A stretch of 64,000 nt of DNA from Prochlorococcus sp. HOT208_60m_808G21 (GCA_002026015.1 MWOY01000115.1:1-64000); one strand, 5' to 3'. Positions 1 to 6,628 are shown, counted from the stretch's first letter. Notes: a model not told the origin generated them from the letters alone. Program-made: numbers and translations.

Positions 1-92
1 ATAACTATAGTGAAGATCGATTTAAAGTATTAGAGAAAAAAACTGACAAAAATCAAAAAATTCATCCAGCAATGTCATATCTTGGGGGATAA
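1..92 (+). CDS. 3' end of a truncated CDS, unknown function
   Basis: An open frame enters from the left edge and gives 29 in-frame residues before TAA at 90-92, ending ...HPAMSYLGG. It is charged and hydrophilic (many K, D, E and N), with no recognisable motif. The start lies outside the window, so family and length cannot be judged. Because the frame is short, a chance open frame is possible, though the composition looks like native coding sequence. Confidence 0.45.
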   Translation, partial: NYSEDRFKVLEKKTDKNQKIHPAMSYLGG

Positions 93-167
93 AAAATTAT
101 TTAGTATAAATAACAACATCATATATTCTTAATTCGAGGGAAATTAATTTCAAATTTATATTCTTGG

Positions 168-329
168 ATGCGTTTAGCGATCTTACTTGGTTTTATTTTT
201 GGGGTAACTCACGGAACTGTTGTTTCCGAAAGTTATTCTGCAAACAATTATGAAAATAATCAATTATTTTTTACTCAAAAAAATTCAAATATATTTTCTT
301 CACTTTGTCTATTTTTTAAGCCTTTTTAA
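168..329 (+). CDS. possible small secreted peptide (53 aa)
   Basis: The ATG at 168 opens a 53-codon frame. Its N-terminus is hydrophobic (MRLAILLGFIFGVTHGT) like a short signal peptide or membrane anchor, followed by an Asn/Gln/Phe-rich tail. A purine-rich GAGGGAAA at 135-142 lies too far upstream to be a normal ribosome site. No family is recognised. It could be a real micro-protein, as is common in this part of the window, or a chance ORF. Confidence 0.3.
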   Translation: MRLAILLGFIFGVTHGTVVSESYSANNYENNQLFFTQKNSNIFSSLCLFFKPF

Positions 330-384
330 TAAGTTTTTGTATTGCCATTAACATCTTGTAAATTAAATTATACTTATAGTTAAA

Positions 385-468
385 ATGTAGCGTAGACTAC
401 ATAAACGTTCATCTCGTTTTGCGAGCCGCATTAAGATTGAAGCCAAGGAACGGGGACTTCAGTCAAAA
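385..468 (+). promoter_or_regulatory. GC-rich, possibly structured leader upstream of the 469-798 gene
   Basis: This stretch is clearly richer in G+C than its surroundings. It begins with a start-stop pair ATG TAG (385-390) and contains a hairpin CTCG-TTTTG-CGAG at about 413-425 and a weaker GAAG...CTTC pairing further on. A -10-like TATAGT/TAAAAT lies at about 376-386, so transcription may begin near 390. The region is open without a stop in the same frame as the downstream gene (from 391) and also in the +1 frame as far as 470. It may be a structured 5' UTR, an N-terminal extension, or an overlapping upstream peptide. Confidence 0.4.
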
Positions 469-798
469 ATGAAATTTAGTCACATAACTATTATGTCTAA
501 TAACGTATCTACCTCAGTAAGTAGTAACAATATTACTGCTGTATTTGCAGGTTTTCTTGGAGCATTTATTGTTGGTTCTCTTGGAGTCCAACTTGTAAGA
601 ACCCAAAAGCCTTCTTTTCAATCTCAACCATTAAAAGTTCAACCAGTTATCGCTCATCAATCAACTTTATGGGCAGCTTTAGGAGAACAAGATGCTCCTA
701 TTGTTAAAAATAAAGTTTCTAATGCAAAAACTACAGGAGTTGTCCCTGTTATAGGTTCTGAAGCAACTCTTTGGGCTCCAATAGGTTTAGGTAATTAG
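469..798 (+). CDS. small membrane protein with internal TLWA repeat, unknown function
   Basis: A 109-residue protein with one predicted membrane segment at about residues 22-43. Its tail carries two copies of a short motif, PVIAHQSTLWAALG (59-72) and PVIGSEATLWAPIG (93-106), which share PVI....TLWA..G. A second Met (residue 9, position 493) is an equally good start; neither has a clear ribosome site. A strong terminator follows at 823. I do not recognise a family. The repeated Trp-containing motif suggests a duplicated binding or docking element, but this is inference. Confidence 0.7.
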   Translation: MKFSHITIMSNNVSTSVSSNNITAVFAGFLGAFIVGSLGVQLVRTQKPSFQSQPLKVQPVIAHQSTLWAALGEQDAPIVKNKVSNAKTTGVVPVIGSEATLWAPIGLGN

Positions 799-822
799 TA
801 AATTAGGTCTTTTAATAAACCG

Positions 823-848
823 AAGGGGGTTTGTAACCCCCTTTTTTT
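823..848 (+). terminator. rho-independent terminator
   Basis: Stem AAGGGGG/CCCCCTT around a TTTGTAA loop, followed by seven T. It closes the 469-798 transcript. Confidence 0.9.
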
Positions 849-868
849 ATTAATTGAATTAAAAAGAT

Positions 869-886
869 GATTGAAAATTTTCAATC
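869..886. repeat. perfect 18-bp palindrome
   Basis: GATTGAAAATTTTCAATC is identical to its own reverse complement. It lies about 20 bp past the terminator. In A+T-rich DNA some palindromes arise by chance. It could also be an operator or a second weak terminator stem. Confidence 0.5.
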
Positions 887-1099
887 CAATTCATGGATAA
901 CTATAAATTAAATCAGGGTTTGAAAACAATGTAATCGTAGATACCAACAGCTTTTTTATTAATTGATTATAAATTAAAAACACGAGTTAACCCGTTCCAA
1001 TTTGTTGACTCTGAGGTTTTAACCGTTGATTCCTTATCTACTTCTAGTTGTGACTCGCTAGTTTCAAGATTCAAAAACGGTATTTATACATCTTAAATT
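887..1099. other. intergenic stretch without a recognisable gene
   Basis: I see no convincing ORF on either strand. Two weak inverted repeats are present: GAGTTAAC...GTTGACTC at about 984-1013 and CTAG...CTAG at about 1043-1062. They could form hairpins in a leader of the next small gene. No T-tract follows them. Confidence 0.4.
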
Positions 1100-1237
1100 A
1101 TGGAAAAAAAAATCGCAAAGAAATACGCCGATCTTATAGTCCAGGCTAATAATTCAACAGGCAGAAAAGAAGCTTTGTCATTGATTAAACAAGCAACAAA
1201 ATTAAGAACCAAACTTGATCAATACGAAATGATGTAG
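1100..1237 (+). CDS. small basic protein (45 aa), unknown function
   Basis: The ATG at 1100 starts a 45-residue, Lys-rich frame beginning MEKKIAKKYADLIVQ and ending in DQYEMM before TAG. The amphipathic, Ala/Leu/Lys-rich pattern suggests a helical protein. There are no motifs. Length and composition resemble the small conserved proteins common in marine picocyanobacteria, so it is probably real, but no function can be assigned. Confidence 0.5.
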   Translation: MEKKIAKKYADLIVQANNSTGRKEALSLIKQATKLRTKLDQYEMM

Positions 1238-1348
1238 TCTCTTAAAATCTACAGGATATTCAAGATGAGGTAGAAACTAGTTCCTTTTTTTTATCCTGCT
1301 ATAAAAATACTATGAGATTATTTAACTTATCTGCTTTAATAAAATATC

Positions 1349-1639
1349 GTGGAATTAACTGAGCTAATTAAGGATTACGTTGCTACAGAATTATTATCAA
1401 GTATTGAAATTGATTTTCTTGAAGGAGAATTATGGGAAACCACTCAACATATTGCAGAAATAAATACAGTTATCAAAGCTCCAAAAAATATATGCAAGAA
1501 ATTGGGACTAGATGAAAAATCTTGCTGGCAATTATGTTGTGCAGCCGTTCTTGACTCCTCAAGACCATTAAAAAATGGACAAAAGAGAGTAGATGATTTT
1601 AAAAAATTAATTAATCGATATGAAATCAGCTACATATAA
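1349..1639 (+). CDS. hypothetical protein (96 aa)
   Basis: A GTG start gives a 96-residue acidic protein. It has a Cys-rich patch in the second half (CKKLGLDEKSCWQLCCAAVL) and no signal peptide or membrane segment. It sits 12 bp before a secreted protein in the same direction and may share a transcript with it and the amidotransferase. The four clustered Cys could bind metal or form disulfides, but spacing fits no site I know. Confidence 0.65.
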   Translation: MELTELIKDYVATELLSSIEIDFLEGELWETTQHIAEINTVIKAPKNICKKLGLDEKSCWQLCCAAVLDSSRPLKNGQKRVDDFKKLINRYEISYI

Positions 1640-1651
1640 ACTAAAGACTCA

Positions 1652-1948
1652 ATGATACGTTTACTTATTGCATCAATTCTTTTTTTTACTCCACTAGGAG
1701 GTTTTGCTGATGAAAAGCAAAGAGAAATTGAGAATGAAGCTATAAATCTTGTTATTAAAAAATATGGAAAAGGCTTAAAAAATAGACTAAAAGGAACAGG
1801 AGTAACTCCCAGTTATCGAAGTTGGTATGAAAATGATTGTTTTGTAAGCATTGCAGCAGGTACATATCAAGAAGATACTTGGTCGGCAATGAAGTGGTTT
1901 AGCGTTAATGTCTGTTCTGAATCAGCTGAAATAATGGAAAGTGAATGA
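1652..1948 (+). CDS. secreted small protein, unknown function (98 aa)
   Basis: The N-terminus is a classic short signal peptide (MIRLLIASILFFTPLGGFAD) with probable cleavage after FA. The mature part of about 78 residues has two Cys (NDCFVS and VNVCSE) that could pair in the periplasm. The stop overlaps the start of the next gene (ATGA), indicating translational coupling to the glutamine amidotransferase. No family is recognised. Confidence 0.7.
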   Translation: MIRLLIASILFFTPLGGFADEKQREIENEAINLVIKKYGKGLKNRLKGTGVTPSYRSWYENDCFVSIAAGTYQEDTWSAMKWFSVNVCSESAEIMESE

Positions 1949-2682
1949 AGGAAATAAAACGCCTATTAGTTTTGCAGCATTTAGAAATAGAGGGGCCTGG
2001 CCTTTTTGAACAAATTGCTAAAGAAAGAGATTTGAAAATCGAAATTATTCGTTTAGATAATAAAAATGCTCTGCCGCAAACAAAAAAAGGTGACTTAATT
2101 ATAATTATGGGTGGACCAATGGGAGTTAAAGATATTGGAAGCGACAGATATCCCTGGCTTAAGTTAGAAAGAGATTTTATAAAAAAAGAATTAGAAAATG
2201 AAAGACCTATAATCGGTGTTTGCTTGGGTGCTCAGTTGCTTGCGAGTGCTGCTGGAGGAGATGTAGAAATTCTTAAATATGGATCACCTCCAAAAGCATT
2301 ACCGGAAATTGGATGGTCTCAAATTTTTATTAATAAATCAAATAAAGACTTTAAAGCACTGTTTGAAGACCCTTTTCATGTACTGCATTGGCATGGAGAT
2401 AGGATTTTATTACCTAATAAAGCAGTACTCATTGCTAGTAGTTCACGTTGTAAGGAACAGTTTTTTAGGATTGGTAATTTTGCTTACGGATTACAATTCC
2501 ATATAGAGACTACGGGGGGAATGATAAATAACTGGATTAAAGAAGATAAAGAGTTTGTCCTTAAAGGATTAGGCTTAAATGGTCAGGAAACCTTAAAAGA
2601 AGAGAATAAAAAATATATTGATAAAACTTTTTTAAAAAGAAAGCTTCTAATAAATAAATTATTTGAATTATTAGATAATTAA
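1945..2682 (+). CDS. class I glutamine amidotransferase-like protein
   Basis: A 245-residue protein of the GMP-synthase-type amidotransferase superfamily. The nucleophile elbow is GVCLGAQLL (Cys at about residue 93). The oxyanion-side motif is MGGPMGV. The His-Glu part of the triad is in LQFHIE. The domain spans almost the whole protein and there is no synthase domain, as in stand-alone GATase1 proteins that hydrolyse glutamine or act on gamma-glutamyl compounds. The substrate cannot be told from sequence. It is coupled by a 4-bp overlap to the secreted protein upstream. Confidence 0.85.
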   Translation: MKEIKRLLVLQHLEIEGPGLFEQIAKERDLKIEIIRLDNKNALPQTKKGDLIIIMGGPMGVKDIGSDRYPWLKLERDFIKKELENERPIIGVCLGAQLLASAAGGDVEILKYGSPPKALPEIGWSQIFINKSNKDFKALFEDPFHVLHWHGDRILLPNKAVLIASSSRCKEQFFRIGNFAYGLQFHIETTGGMINNWIKEDKEFVLKGLGLNGQETLKEENKKYIDKTFLKRKLLINKLFELLDN

Positions 2683-2702
2683 AAAGAGCATAATAATCCA
2701 GT

Positions 2703-2724
2703 AAAAAAGGGCTTGATAAAGCCC
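2703..2724 (-). terminator. rho-independent terminator of the minus-strand hli gene
   Basis: On the minus strand GGGCTT-TATC-AAGCCC is followed by a T6 run, 25 bp beyond the hli stop codon. The plus strand has no T-tract after the stem. Confidence 0.8.
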
Positions 2725-2748
2725 CTGAAAATTTAAAAAGGATTTTTA

Positions 2749-2877
2749 TTAGAAAATACCTGGAAGAATTTGACCAGTAAAATAGTAGGCTCCTACAAGA
2801 GCAAACATTCCAAGCATTGCTGCTTTACCATTAAGCTTTTCAGCTTTTTCGGTCATGATTTTTTTTGCGAATTCCAT
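2749..2877 (-). CDS. hli: high-light-inducible protein (42 aa)
   Basis: The minus-strand ATG at 2877 gives a 42-residue single-helix chlorophyll-binding-like protein. It has the HLIP core EKLNGKAAMLGMFALVGAY and the C-terminal TGQILPGIF found in multicopy marine and cyanophage HLIPs. The Glu and Asn of E-x-x-N-G are the expected chlorophyll-ligand positions. HLIPs protect photosystem assembly and quench excess energy in the thylakoid. It lies divergent from three more hli genes across a 300-bp promoter region and has its own terminator. Confidence 0.92.
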   Translation of the reverse strand: MEFAKKIMTEKAEKLNGKAAMLGMFALVGAYYFTGQILPGIF

Positions 2878-3150
2878 AAGAAAGTAAAATAAATTATATC
2901 TAAAAACTAATTATTCAAATATCAGAATGATGTAGTTTTTTCTACCAAATTGATATCTTTCTAAGGATTTTAAAATAAATACTGAAGCAACAAATTGAAC
3001 TTTTAATAGTTTCGAGCCAATCTGTAAAGCGTAGCAGACCTAAAAAACAAAAATTGAAAAGCTATTGTTACTGTTATGTAACATTTATGTAGTAAATATC
3101 TTGAAAATAACTTAATTTCGGCTCAATACTTTACATTTGTTAATAGTAGT
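2878..3150. promoter_or_regulatory. divergent hli intergenic region
   Basis: This region separates the minus-strand hli gene from the plus-strand hli group, so it should hold both promoters. No ORF is convincing. It contains repeated GTTAC/GTAAC-like elements (for example GTTATGTAACAT at about 3073-3084 and TTTACATT at 3130-3137), which resemble halves of the cyanobacterial high-light element. Confidence 0.4.
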
Positions 3151-3168
3151 GTTACATTAGTTAACAAT
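3151..3168 (+). promoter_or_regulatory. HLR1-like (RpaB-type) element upstream of hli
   Basis: GTTACATT-AG-TTAACAAT matches the published HLR1 pattern of two (G/T)TTACA(A/T)(A/T) octamers separated by two bases, with one mismatch in the second octamer. HLR1 is the binding site of the response regulator RpaB in other cyanobacteria. It ends 12 bp before the hli ATG, where a bound regulator would block rather than aid transcription, unless the transcript is near-leaderless. Confidence 0.4.
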
Positions 3169-3180
3169 TACATAACTTCA

Positions 3181-3387
3181 ATGGCTAATTCAAACGTTAC
3201 TACTGAATCAGGCGGCAGACAGAATATGTTTCCTACTGAGACACGTCCTTACATAGATGAGTCTGTTTCTTACGACAGCTACCCACAAAATGCAGAAAAA
3301 GTTAACGGTCGTTGGGCAATGATTGGGCTTGTTGCGTTAGTAGGTGCTTACGTTTCAACCGGACAAATTATTCCTGGCATTTTTTAA
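3181..3387 (+). CDS. hli: high-light-inducible protein (68 aa)
   Basis: A 68-residue HLIP with a hydrophilic N-terminal half (to about residue 36). The core is EKVNGRWAMIGLVALVGAY and the tail is TGQIIPGIF. Arg in NGR and Glu in AEKVNGR are the conserved ligand/salt-bridge residues. It is first gene of a three-gene hli run; the stop TAA overlaps the next ATG by one base (TAATG), so translation is coupled. A likely light-responsive promoter lies upstream. Confidence 0.93.
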   Translation: MANSNVTTESGGRQNMFPTETRPYIDESVSYDSYPQNAEKVNGRWAMIGLVALVGAYVSTGQIIPGIF

Positions 3388-3647
3388 TGAGTCCACTTTC
3401 AGGTTTCTTAGCCGTAATTGTATTCTTTACAGCCATTCTCGTTGCTTATTTAACCAAGCAATTTCAAAACGAAAATTTAAACTATTCATCTTCTAATCAA
3501 ATGAAAAACACAAACACAAAAGTCAAAACAATCGAAAAAGAAAAAGTTGTTGCTGAAACTCTTAACGGCAGATTCGCAATGCTTGGATTAATTGCTGCTG
3601 TTGGAGCATACCTAACAACAGGTCAAATAATTCCTGGTTTTGTTTAA
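3387..3647 (+). CDS. hli: high-light-inducible protein with an extra N-terminal helix (86 aa)
   Basis: It starts at the ATG overlapping the previous stop. The C-terminal half is a normal HLIP (ETLNGRFAMLGLIAAVGAY, then TGQIIPGFV). Residues about 5-24 form a second strongly hydrophobic segment (SGFLAVIVFFTAILVAYLT), followed by a polar Asn/Lys-rich linker. Ordinary HLIPs have one membrane helix, so this one would be a two-helix protein. Its tail is nearly identical to that of its neighbour. A longer upstream start in this frame (3312) would overlap the previous gene heavily and is less likely. Confidence 0.88.
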   Translation: MSPLSGFLAVIVFFTAILVAYLTKQFQNENLNYSSSNQMKNTNTKVKTIEKEKVVAETLNGRFAMLGLIAAVGAYLTTGQIIPGFV

Positions 3648-3682
3648 AAACCTACTATTTAACATTTCTACAAATCAGAAAA

Positions 3683-3811
3683 ATGGAAAATTCAAAAACA
3701 ACTTATTGGCAAAACGCCGAGAGAACTAATGGAAGAATGGCAATGATGGGCTTATTTGCATTAGTTGTAAATTATGGCTTATTCGGATGGATAATCCCAG
3801 GAATTTTTTAA
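3683..3811 (+). CDS. hli: high-light-inducible protein (42 aa)
   Basis: A 42-residue HLIP. The core ERTNGRMAMMGLFALVVNYG contains the conserved E-x-x-N-G-R and the tail is GWIIPGIF. It differs from its neighbours by lacking the TGQ motif. It is followed one base later by a 59-aa conserved protein (TAAAATG overlap region), suggesting an operon of three hli genes plus one. Confidence 0.92.
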   Translation: MENSKTTYWQNAERTNGRMAMMGLFALVVNYGLFGWIIPGIF

Positions 3812-3812
3812 A

Positions 3813-3992
3813 ATGAATTTAGGCTTACTTTTTCTTAAAGTAAATACTTTGGGAGTTATAACTCTTTCTGAACTTGATTGGATAACTAACCATCAATCTG
3901 AATTTTCAAGGTTAGATATGGCTTTAGTTATAAAGATCGGCCGTCTTATGGATTCTGGAGTAGTAGAAATTGATAATAGATTGCCTGTTTAA
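3813..3992 (+). CDS. small conserved-looking protein downstream of hli (59 aa)
   Basis: The ATG lies 2 bp after the hli stop and gives 59 residues. It starts with a hydrophobic stretch (MNLGLLFLKVNTLGVI) and continues with a soluble helix containing LDWITNHQSEFSRLD and a C-terminal IGRLMDSGVVEIDNRLP. The tight spacing and shared terminator at 4015 place it in the hli transcript. Family unknown; a small regulatory or scaffold protein is possible. Confidence 0.65.
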   Translation: MNLGLLFLKVNTLGVITLSELDWITNHQSEFSRLDMALVIKIGRLMDSGVVEIDNRLPV

Positions 3993-4014
3993 TTTTTAAA
4001 AAATGATCGTCATG

Positions 4015-4051
4015 AGTGTTTGTCAATAGGGATACTGACAAACACTTTTTT
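4015..4051 (+). terminator. rho-independent terminator of the hli operon
   Basis: A perfect 11-bp stem AGTGTTTGTCA/TGACAAACACT with a 10-nt loop, followed by a T-run. Confidence 0.92.
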
Positions 4052-4067
4052 ATGAGAAAAAATATTT

Positions 4068-4107
4068 GTAAAAAAAAGAGATTGTTTCTTAGCTAAAAAC
4101 AATCTCT
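4068..4107 (-). terminator. rho-independent terminator (minus strand)
   Basis: On the minus strand AGAGATTGTTT pairs with AAACAATCTCT across a short loop and is followed by a T-run (plus-strand A-run 4070-4077). It serves the minus-strand small membrane protein ending at 4201. Confidence 0.85.
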
Positions 4108-4200
4108 CAATTACCTAATTCTTACATGAAAATTTCAAGTAAGCTTTCAGATCTTAACTAATTTGTTTTTATAGTAAATCCGTAAAAATGCTTTTGTAAT

Positions 4201-4416
4201 TTATCTTTTTAAACCACCTCTTTTTATCCAAAGGAACCATGTAACCCAAATAGGAGGGAGGAATCTTATTAAAAAAGAAATTTTATACATATAAAATGGG
4301 GCATTTTCACTTTGAAATAAATTCATCAAAAAGGAAGATATAGTTAACCAAAATAAAATTATTAATATATTTGCTCCCAACAAAGCGAACTTATTTTGTT
4401 TGAATATTTTTGGCAT
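4201..4416 (-). CDS. small membrane protein, two helices (71 aa)
   Basis: A 71-residue protein with two hydrophobic segments (about 12-33 and 45-63) and a basic tail RGGLKR. No motif is recognised. It has its own terminator downstream and is the last of three small minus-strand membrane proteins (with 4521 and 4781). Confidence 0.6.
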   Translation of the reverse strand: MPKIFKQNKFALLGANILIILFWLTISSFLMNLFQSENAPFYMYKISFLIRFLPPIWVTWFLWIKRGGLKR

Positions 4417-4520
4417 AAAATAAATTTTTTATATTCTTAATTTTAAATAACCTTGGGAAGTAAATTATACATTTTCAAAAAAACTTTAAATTTAAAATCC
4501 ATATCCAAATAAAAAAAATA

Positions 4521-4727
4521 CTAAATTTTAATCCCTCTCCAAATAATATTCCGAAAGTAATAGGAAGGCGAAAATATTAAAAAAAGAATAGAGAATAAAC
4601 TAAATAAAGCAAATGATCCTCTTAAAAAATAATTCTTTCTTTTTGTTCTTCTTAGATTTATTAAGGTATTCCACTCCCATTGAATAAGCCTGTAGAACTT
4701 TTCTGATAATAAAAATAAATACTTCAT
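4521..4727 (-). CDS. small basic membrane protein (68 aa)
   Basis: A 68-residue protein. It has a soluble, Arg/Lys-rich first half (INLRRTKRKNYFLRG) and one strongly hydrophobic helix at about residues 38-56. The positive-inside rule predicts the N-terminus in the cytoplasm. No family is recognised. It is about 100 bp from the next small membrane gene. Confidence 0.55.
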   Translation of the reverse strand: MKYLFLLSEKFYRLIQWEWNTLINLRRTKRKNYFLRGSFALFSLFSILFLIFSPSYYFRNIIWRGIKI

Positions 4728-4780
4728 TAATATTATTAATTTCTATCGGCTTTTCTTATTTATAAAATTAATTTCACCTG

Positions 4781-5071
4781 TTAGCAATAAACCTTATCCC
4801 CTTCTTCAGAAAGATAGTAAATTTTATCTTCTGAACTTACGAAGAAAGTTAATCCCTTATATTGTGATCTTTTAAATTTATCTAATCTAAGTTTGTGTAA
4901 ATCCCAATTATCAGTACTTATGTCAGGATTAAATTCTTGTTCTTTTAAGAAAGGTACATAAGTTGGACTAATTGTTGTTTTTTGGGCTAGACCTATATTT
5001 CGTTTTGAATAAAAAAGTAATAAAAATAAAAGTACAAAAAAAAGAATTAATAATATATTTGTCATTGTCAA
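4781..5071 (-). CDS. membrane-anchored hypothetical protein (96 aa)
   Basis: One N-terminal helix (about residues 5-21, FFVLLFLLLF) is followed by about 70 soluble residues. These include a compact, aromatic domain (YKGLTFFVSSEDKIYYLSEEG). The second Met at residue 3 (5065) is an equally good start. The layout suggests a small domain exposed on one face of a membrane. Function unknown. Confidence 0.6.
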   Translation of the reverse strand: MTMTNILLILFFVLLFLLLFYSKRNIGLAQKTTISPTYVPFLKEQEFNPDISTDNWDLHKLRLDKFKRSQYKGLTFFVSSEDKIYYLSEEGDKVYC

Positions 5072-5226
5072 TTTTTTTAATTTGAAAAAACTTTATTTAG
5101 ATAATCAAGAACTTTTCACAATAAATTTCTTAGTAAGTAAAAAATCCTATTTTTATATTCTTGTATTTTTGAATACTTATCAAGGGGTTACCTAAATCAG
5201 ATTATAAAATTAGTCGCATTTTCAAC

Positions 5227-5370
5227 ATGACTCAAAATTCCATGAATACTCCTTATGCAAAAAGAGTAGCTGAAAAATTTAGAGAGGCTCAAAACTATTT
5301 AAAAACTAATGGTTTTAGTAGATCAACTAAACATTTACTGGAAGATATTGAAAATTCTGTTGAAAAATAA
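5227..5370 (+). CDS. small helical protein (47 aa), coupled to next gene
   Basis: The ATG at 5227 gives 47 residues, hydrophilic and helical (YAKRVAEKFREAQNYLKT). Its TAA overlaps the next ATG by one base (TAATG). The pair is probably one transcript. No family is recognised, but coupling and native codon use favour a real gene. Confidence 0.55.
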   Translation: MTQNSMNTPYAKRVAEKFREAQNYLKTNGFSRSTKHLLEDIENSVEK

Positions 5371-5528
5371 TGCCAATACCTCCTCACTTACCACAACTAC
5401 AATATGGCTACGATGATGGCTTTACAACCATTGTTTTTGGGTTAATAGGAAGTTGCTTTGGATGTATCTTAATTTTATTAATTTCATTTTTTGAATTTAA
5501 ATTCAAAAAGCAAAATAGTAAGCCTTAA
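5370..5528 (+). CDS. small single-helix membrane protein (52 aa)
   Basis: It starts on the TAATG overlap. A Pro-rich N-terminus (MPIPPHLPQL) is followed by one membrane helix at about residues 20-40 with two Cys (GSCFGC) and a basic end. The shape resembles low-molecular-weight photosynthetic-complex subunits, but no such subunit is recognised here. Confidence 0.55.
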   Translation: MPIPPHLPQLQYGYDDGFTTIVFGLIGSCFGCILILLISFFEFKFKKQNSKP

Positions 5529-5536
5529 GAGACTTA

Positions 5537-6628
5537 CTAAACGTTAAATAAGAACTCCATTACATCACCTTCGTTAACAATATATTCCTTACCTTCACTT
5601 CTTAAAAGACCTTTAGTTTTTGCATTGGCAATTGAACCTGAATCAATTAAATTTTGATACGAAATAGTCTGAGCTCTTATAAATCCTTTTTCAAAATCAG
5701 TATGAATTACTCCTGCTGCCTGTGGCGCAGTCATCCCATCTTTTATTGTCCAAGCTTTTGTCTCCTTTTCTCCGGTAGTGAAATAAGTTTTTAATCCCAA
5801 TAATTTATATGTCGATCTAATTAATGAACTTAATCCCCCTTCTTCTACTCCTAAGCCAATAAGGTAGTCTTTTTTATCTCCTGGTTCTAACTCTATTAAT
5901 TCAGATTCGACTTGCGCTGATATTTTTATACATTCTGTATTTTCATTGCTTGCAAAACTCTGAACTGTTGATGAAAAATCATTACCTTCAGCTAAGTCAT
6001 TTTCATTCAAATTAGTTGCGTAAATAATTGGTTTAGCAGTAAGGAAGCCTAATTGCTTAATTATTAAATTTTCTTCTTCATTCAAAGATATTGATCTAAC
6101 TGAAAGGCCTTTCTCTAGCTCTTCTTCAATTTTTTCTAGTAAGGTATCTTCTTTAGCTGCCTCTTTACTAGTTCTAACCTGTTTTTTAATTCTTTCTCTT
6201 CTTTTTTGGAGTTGAGATAAATCAGCTAAATTCAATTCCAGATTAATTATCTCAATGTCATCCAGGGGATCTACCTTTCCAGAAACATGAATTACATCAC
6301 TATCTTCAAAGCACCTTACAACATGAACTATTGCATCAACCTCCCTAATATTTGATAAAAATTTATTTCCCAAACCTTCGCCTTTACTAGCTCCTTTTAC
6401 TAGTCCTGCGATATCTACAAATTCAATTTTTGTTGGGATAATATTTTGGCTAGAACTTAAATTACCTAACTCTTGCAACCTTTGATCTGGGACTGAAACT
6501 ATGCCTTTATTAGGTTCTATAGTACAAAAGGGAAAATTAGCCGCTTGGGCCTTAGCATTTTCTACAAGTGCATTAAATAAAGTTGATTTTCCAACATTTG
6601 GTAATCCAATAATACCTGCTTTTAACAT
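5537..6628 (-). CDS. ychF: redox/translation-associated GTPase/ATPase YchF
   Basis: A 363-residue Obg-like P-loop NTPase. The G1 loop is GLPNVGKST (8-16), switch II is DIAGLVKGAS, and the G4-like motif is NLNEND (the NxxE type typical of YchF, linked to ATP use). The C-terminal TGS domain is intact (TGEKETKAWT, GFIRAQTISY, ending VMEFLFNV). Length equals the bacterial norm. It binds ribosomes and is implicated in translation and stress regulation. Confidence 0.96.
   Translation of the reverse strand: MLKAGIIGLPNVGKSTLFNALVENAKAQAANFPFCTIEPNKGIVSVPDQRLQELGNLSSSQNIIPTKIEFVDIAGLVKGASKGEGLGNKFLSNIREVDAIVHVVRCFEDSDVIHVSGKVDPLDDIEIINLELNLADLSQLQKRRERIKKQVRTSKEAAKEDTLLEKIEEELEKGLSVRSISLNEEENLIIKQLGFLTAKPIIYATNLNENDLAEGNDFSSTVQSFASNENTECIKISAQVESELIELEPGDKKDYLIGLGVEEGGLSSLIRSTYKLLGLKTYFTTGEKETKAWTIKDGMTAPQAAGVIHTDFEKGFIRAQTISYQNLIDSGSIANAKTKGLLRSEGKEYIVNEGDVMEFLFNV

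Noticed and set aside
5376..5390. Possible Yfr1-like small RNA (CCTCCTCAC resembling its motif)
   Set aside because: The bases are codons of the 52-aa protein and lack the two flanking hairpins and terminator of Yfr1.
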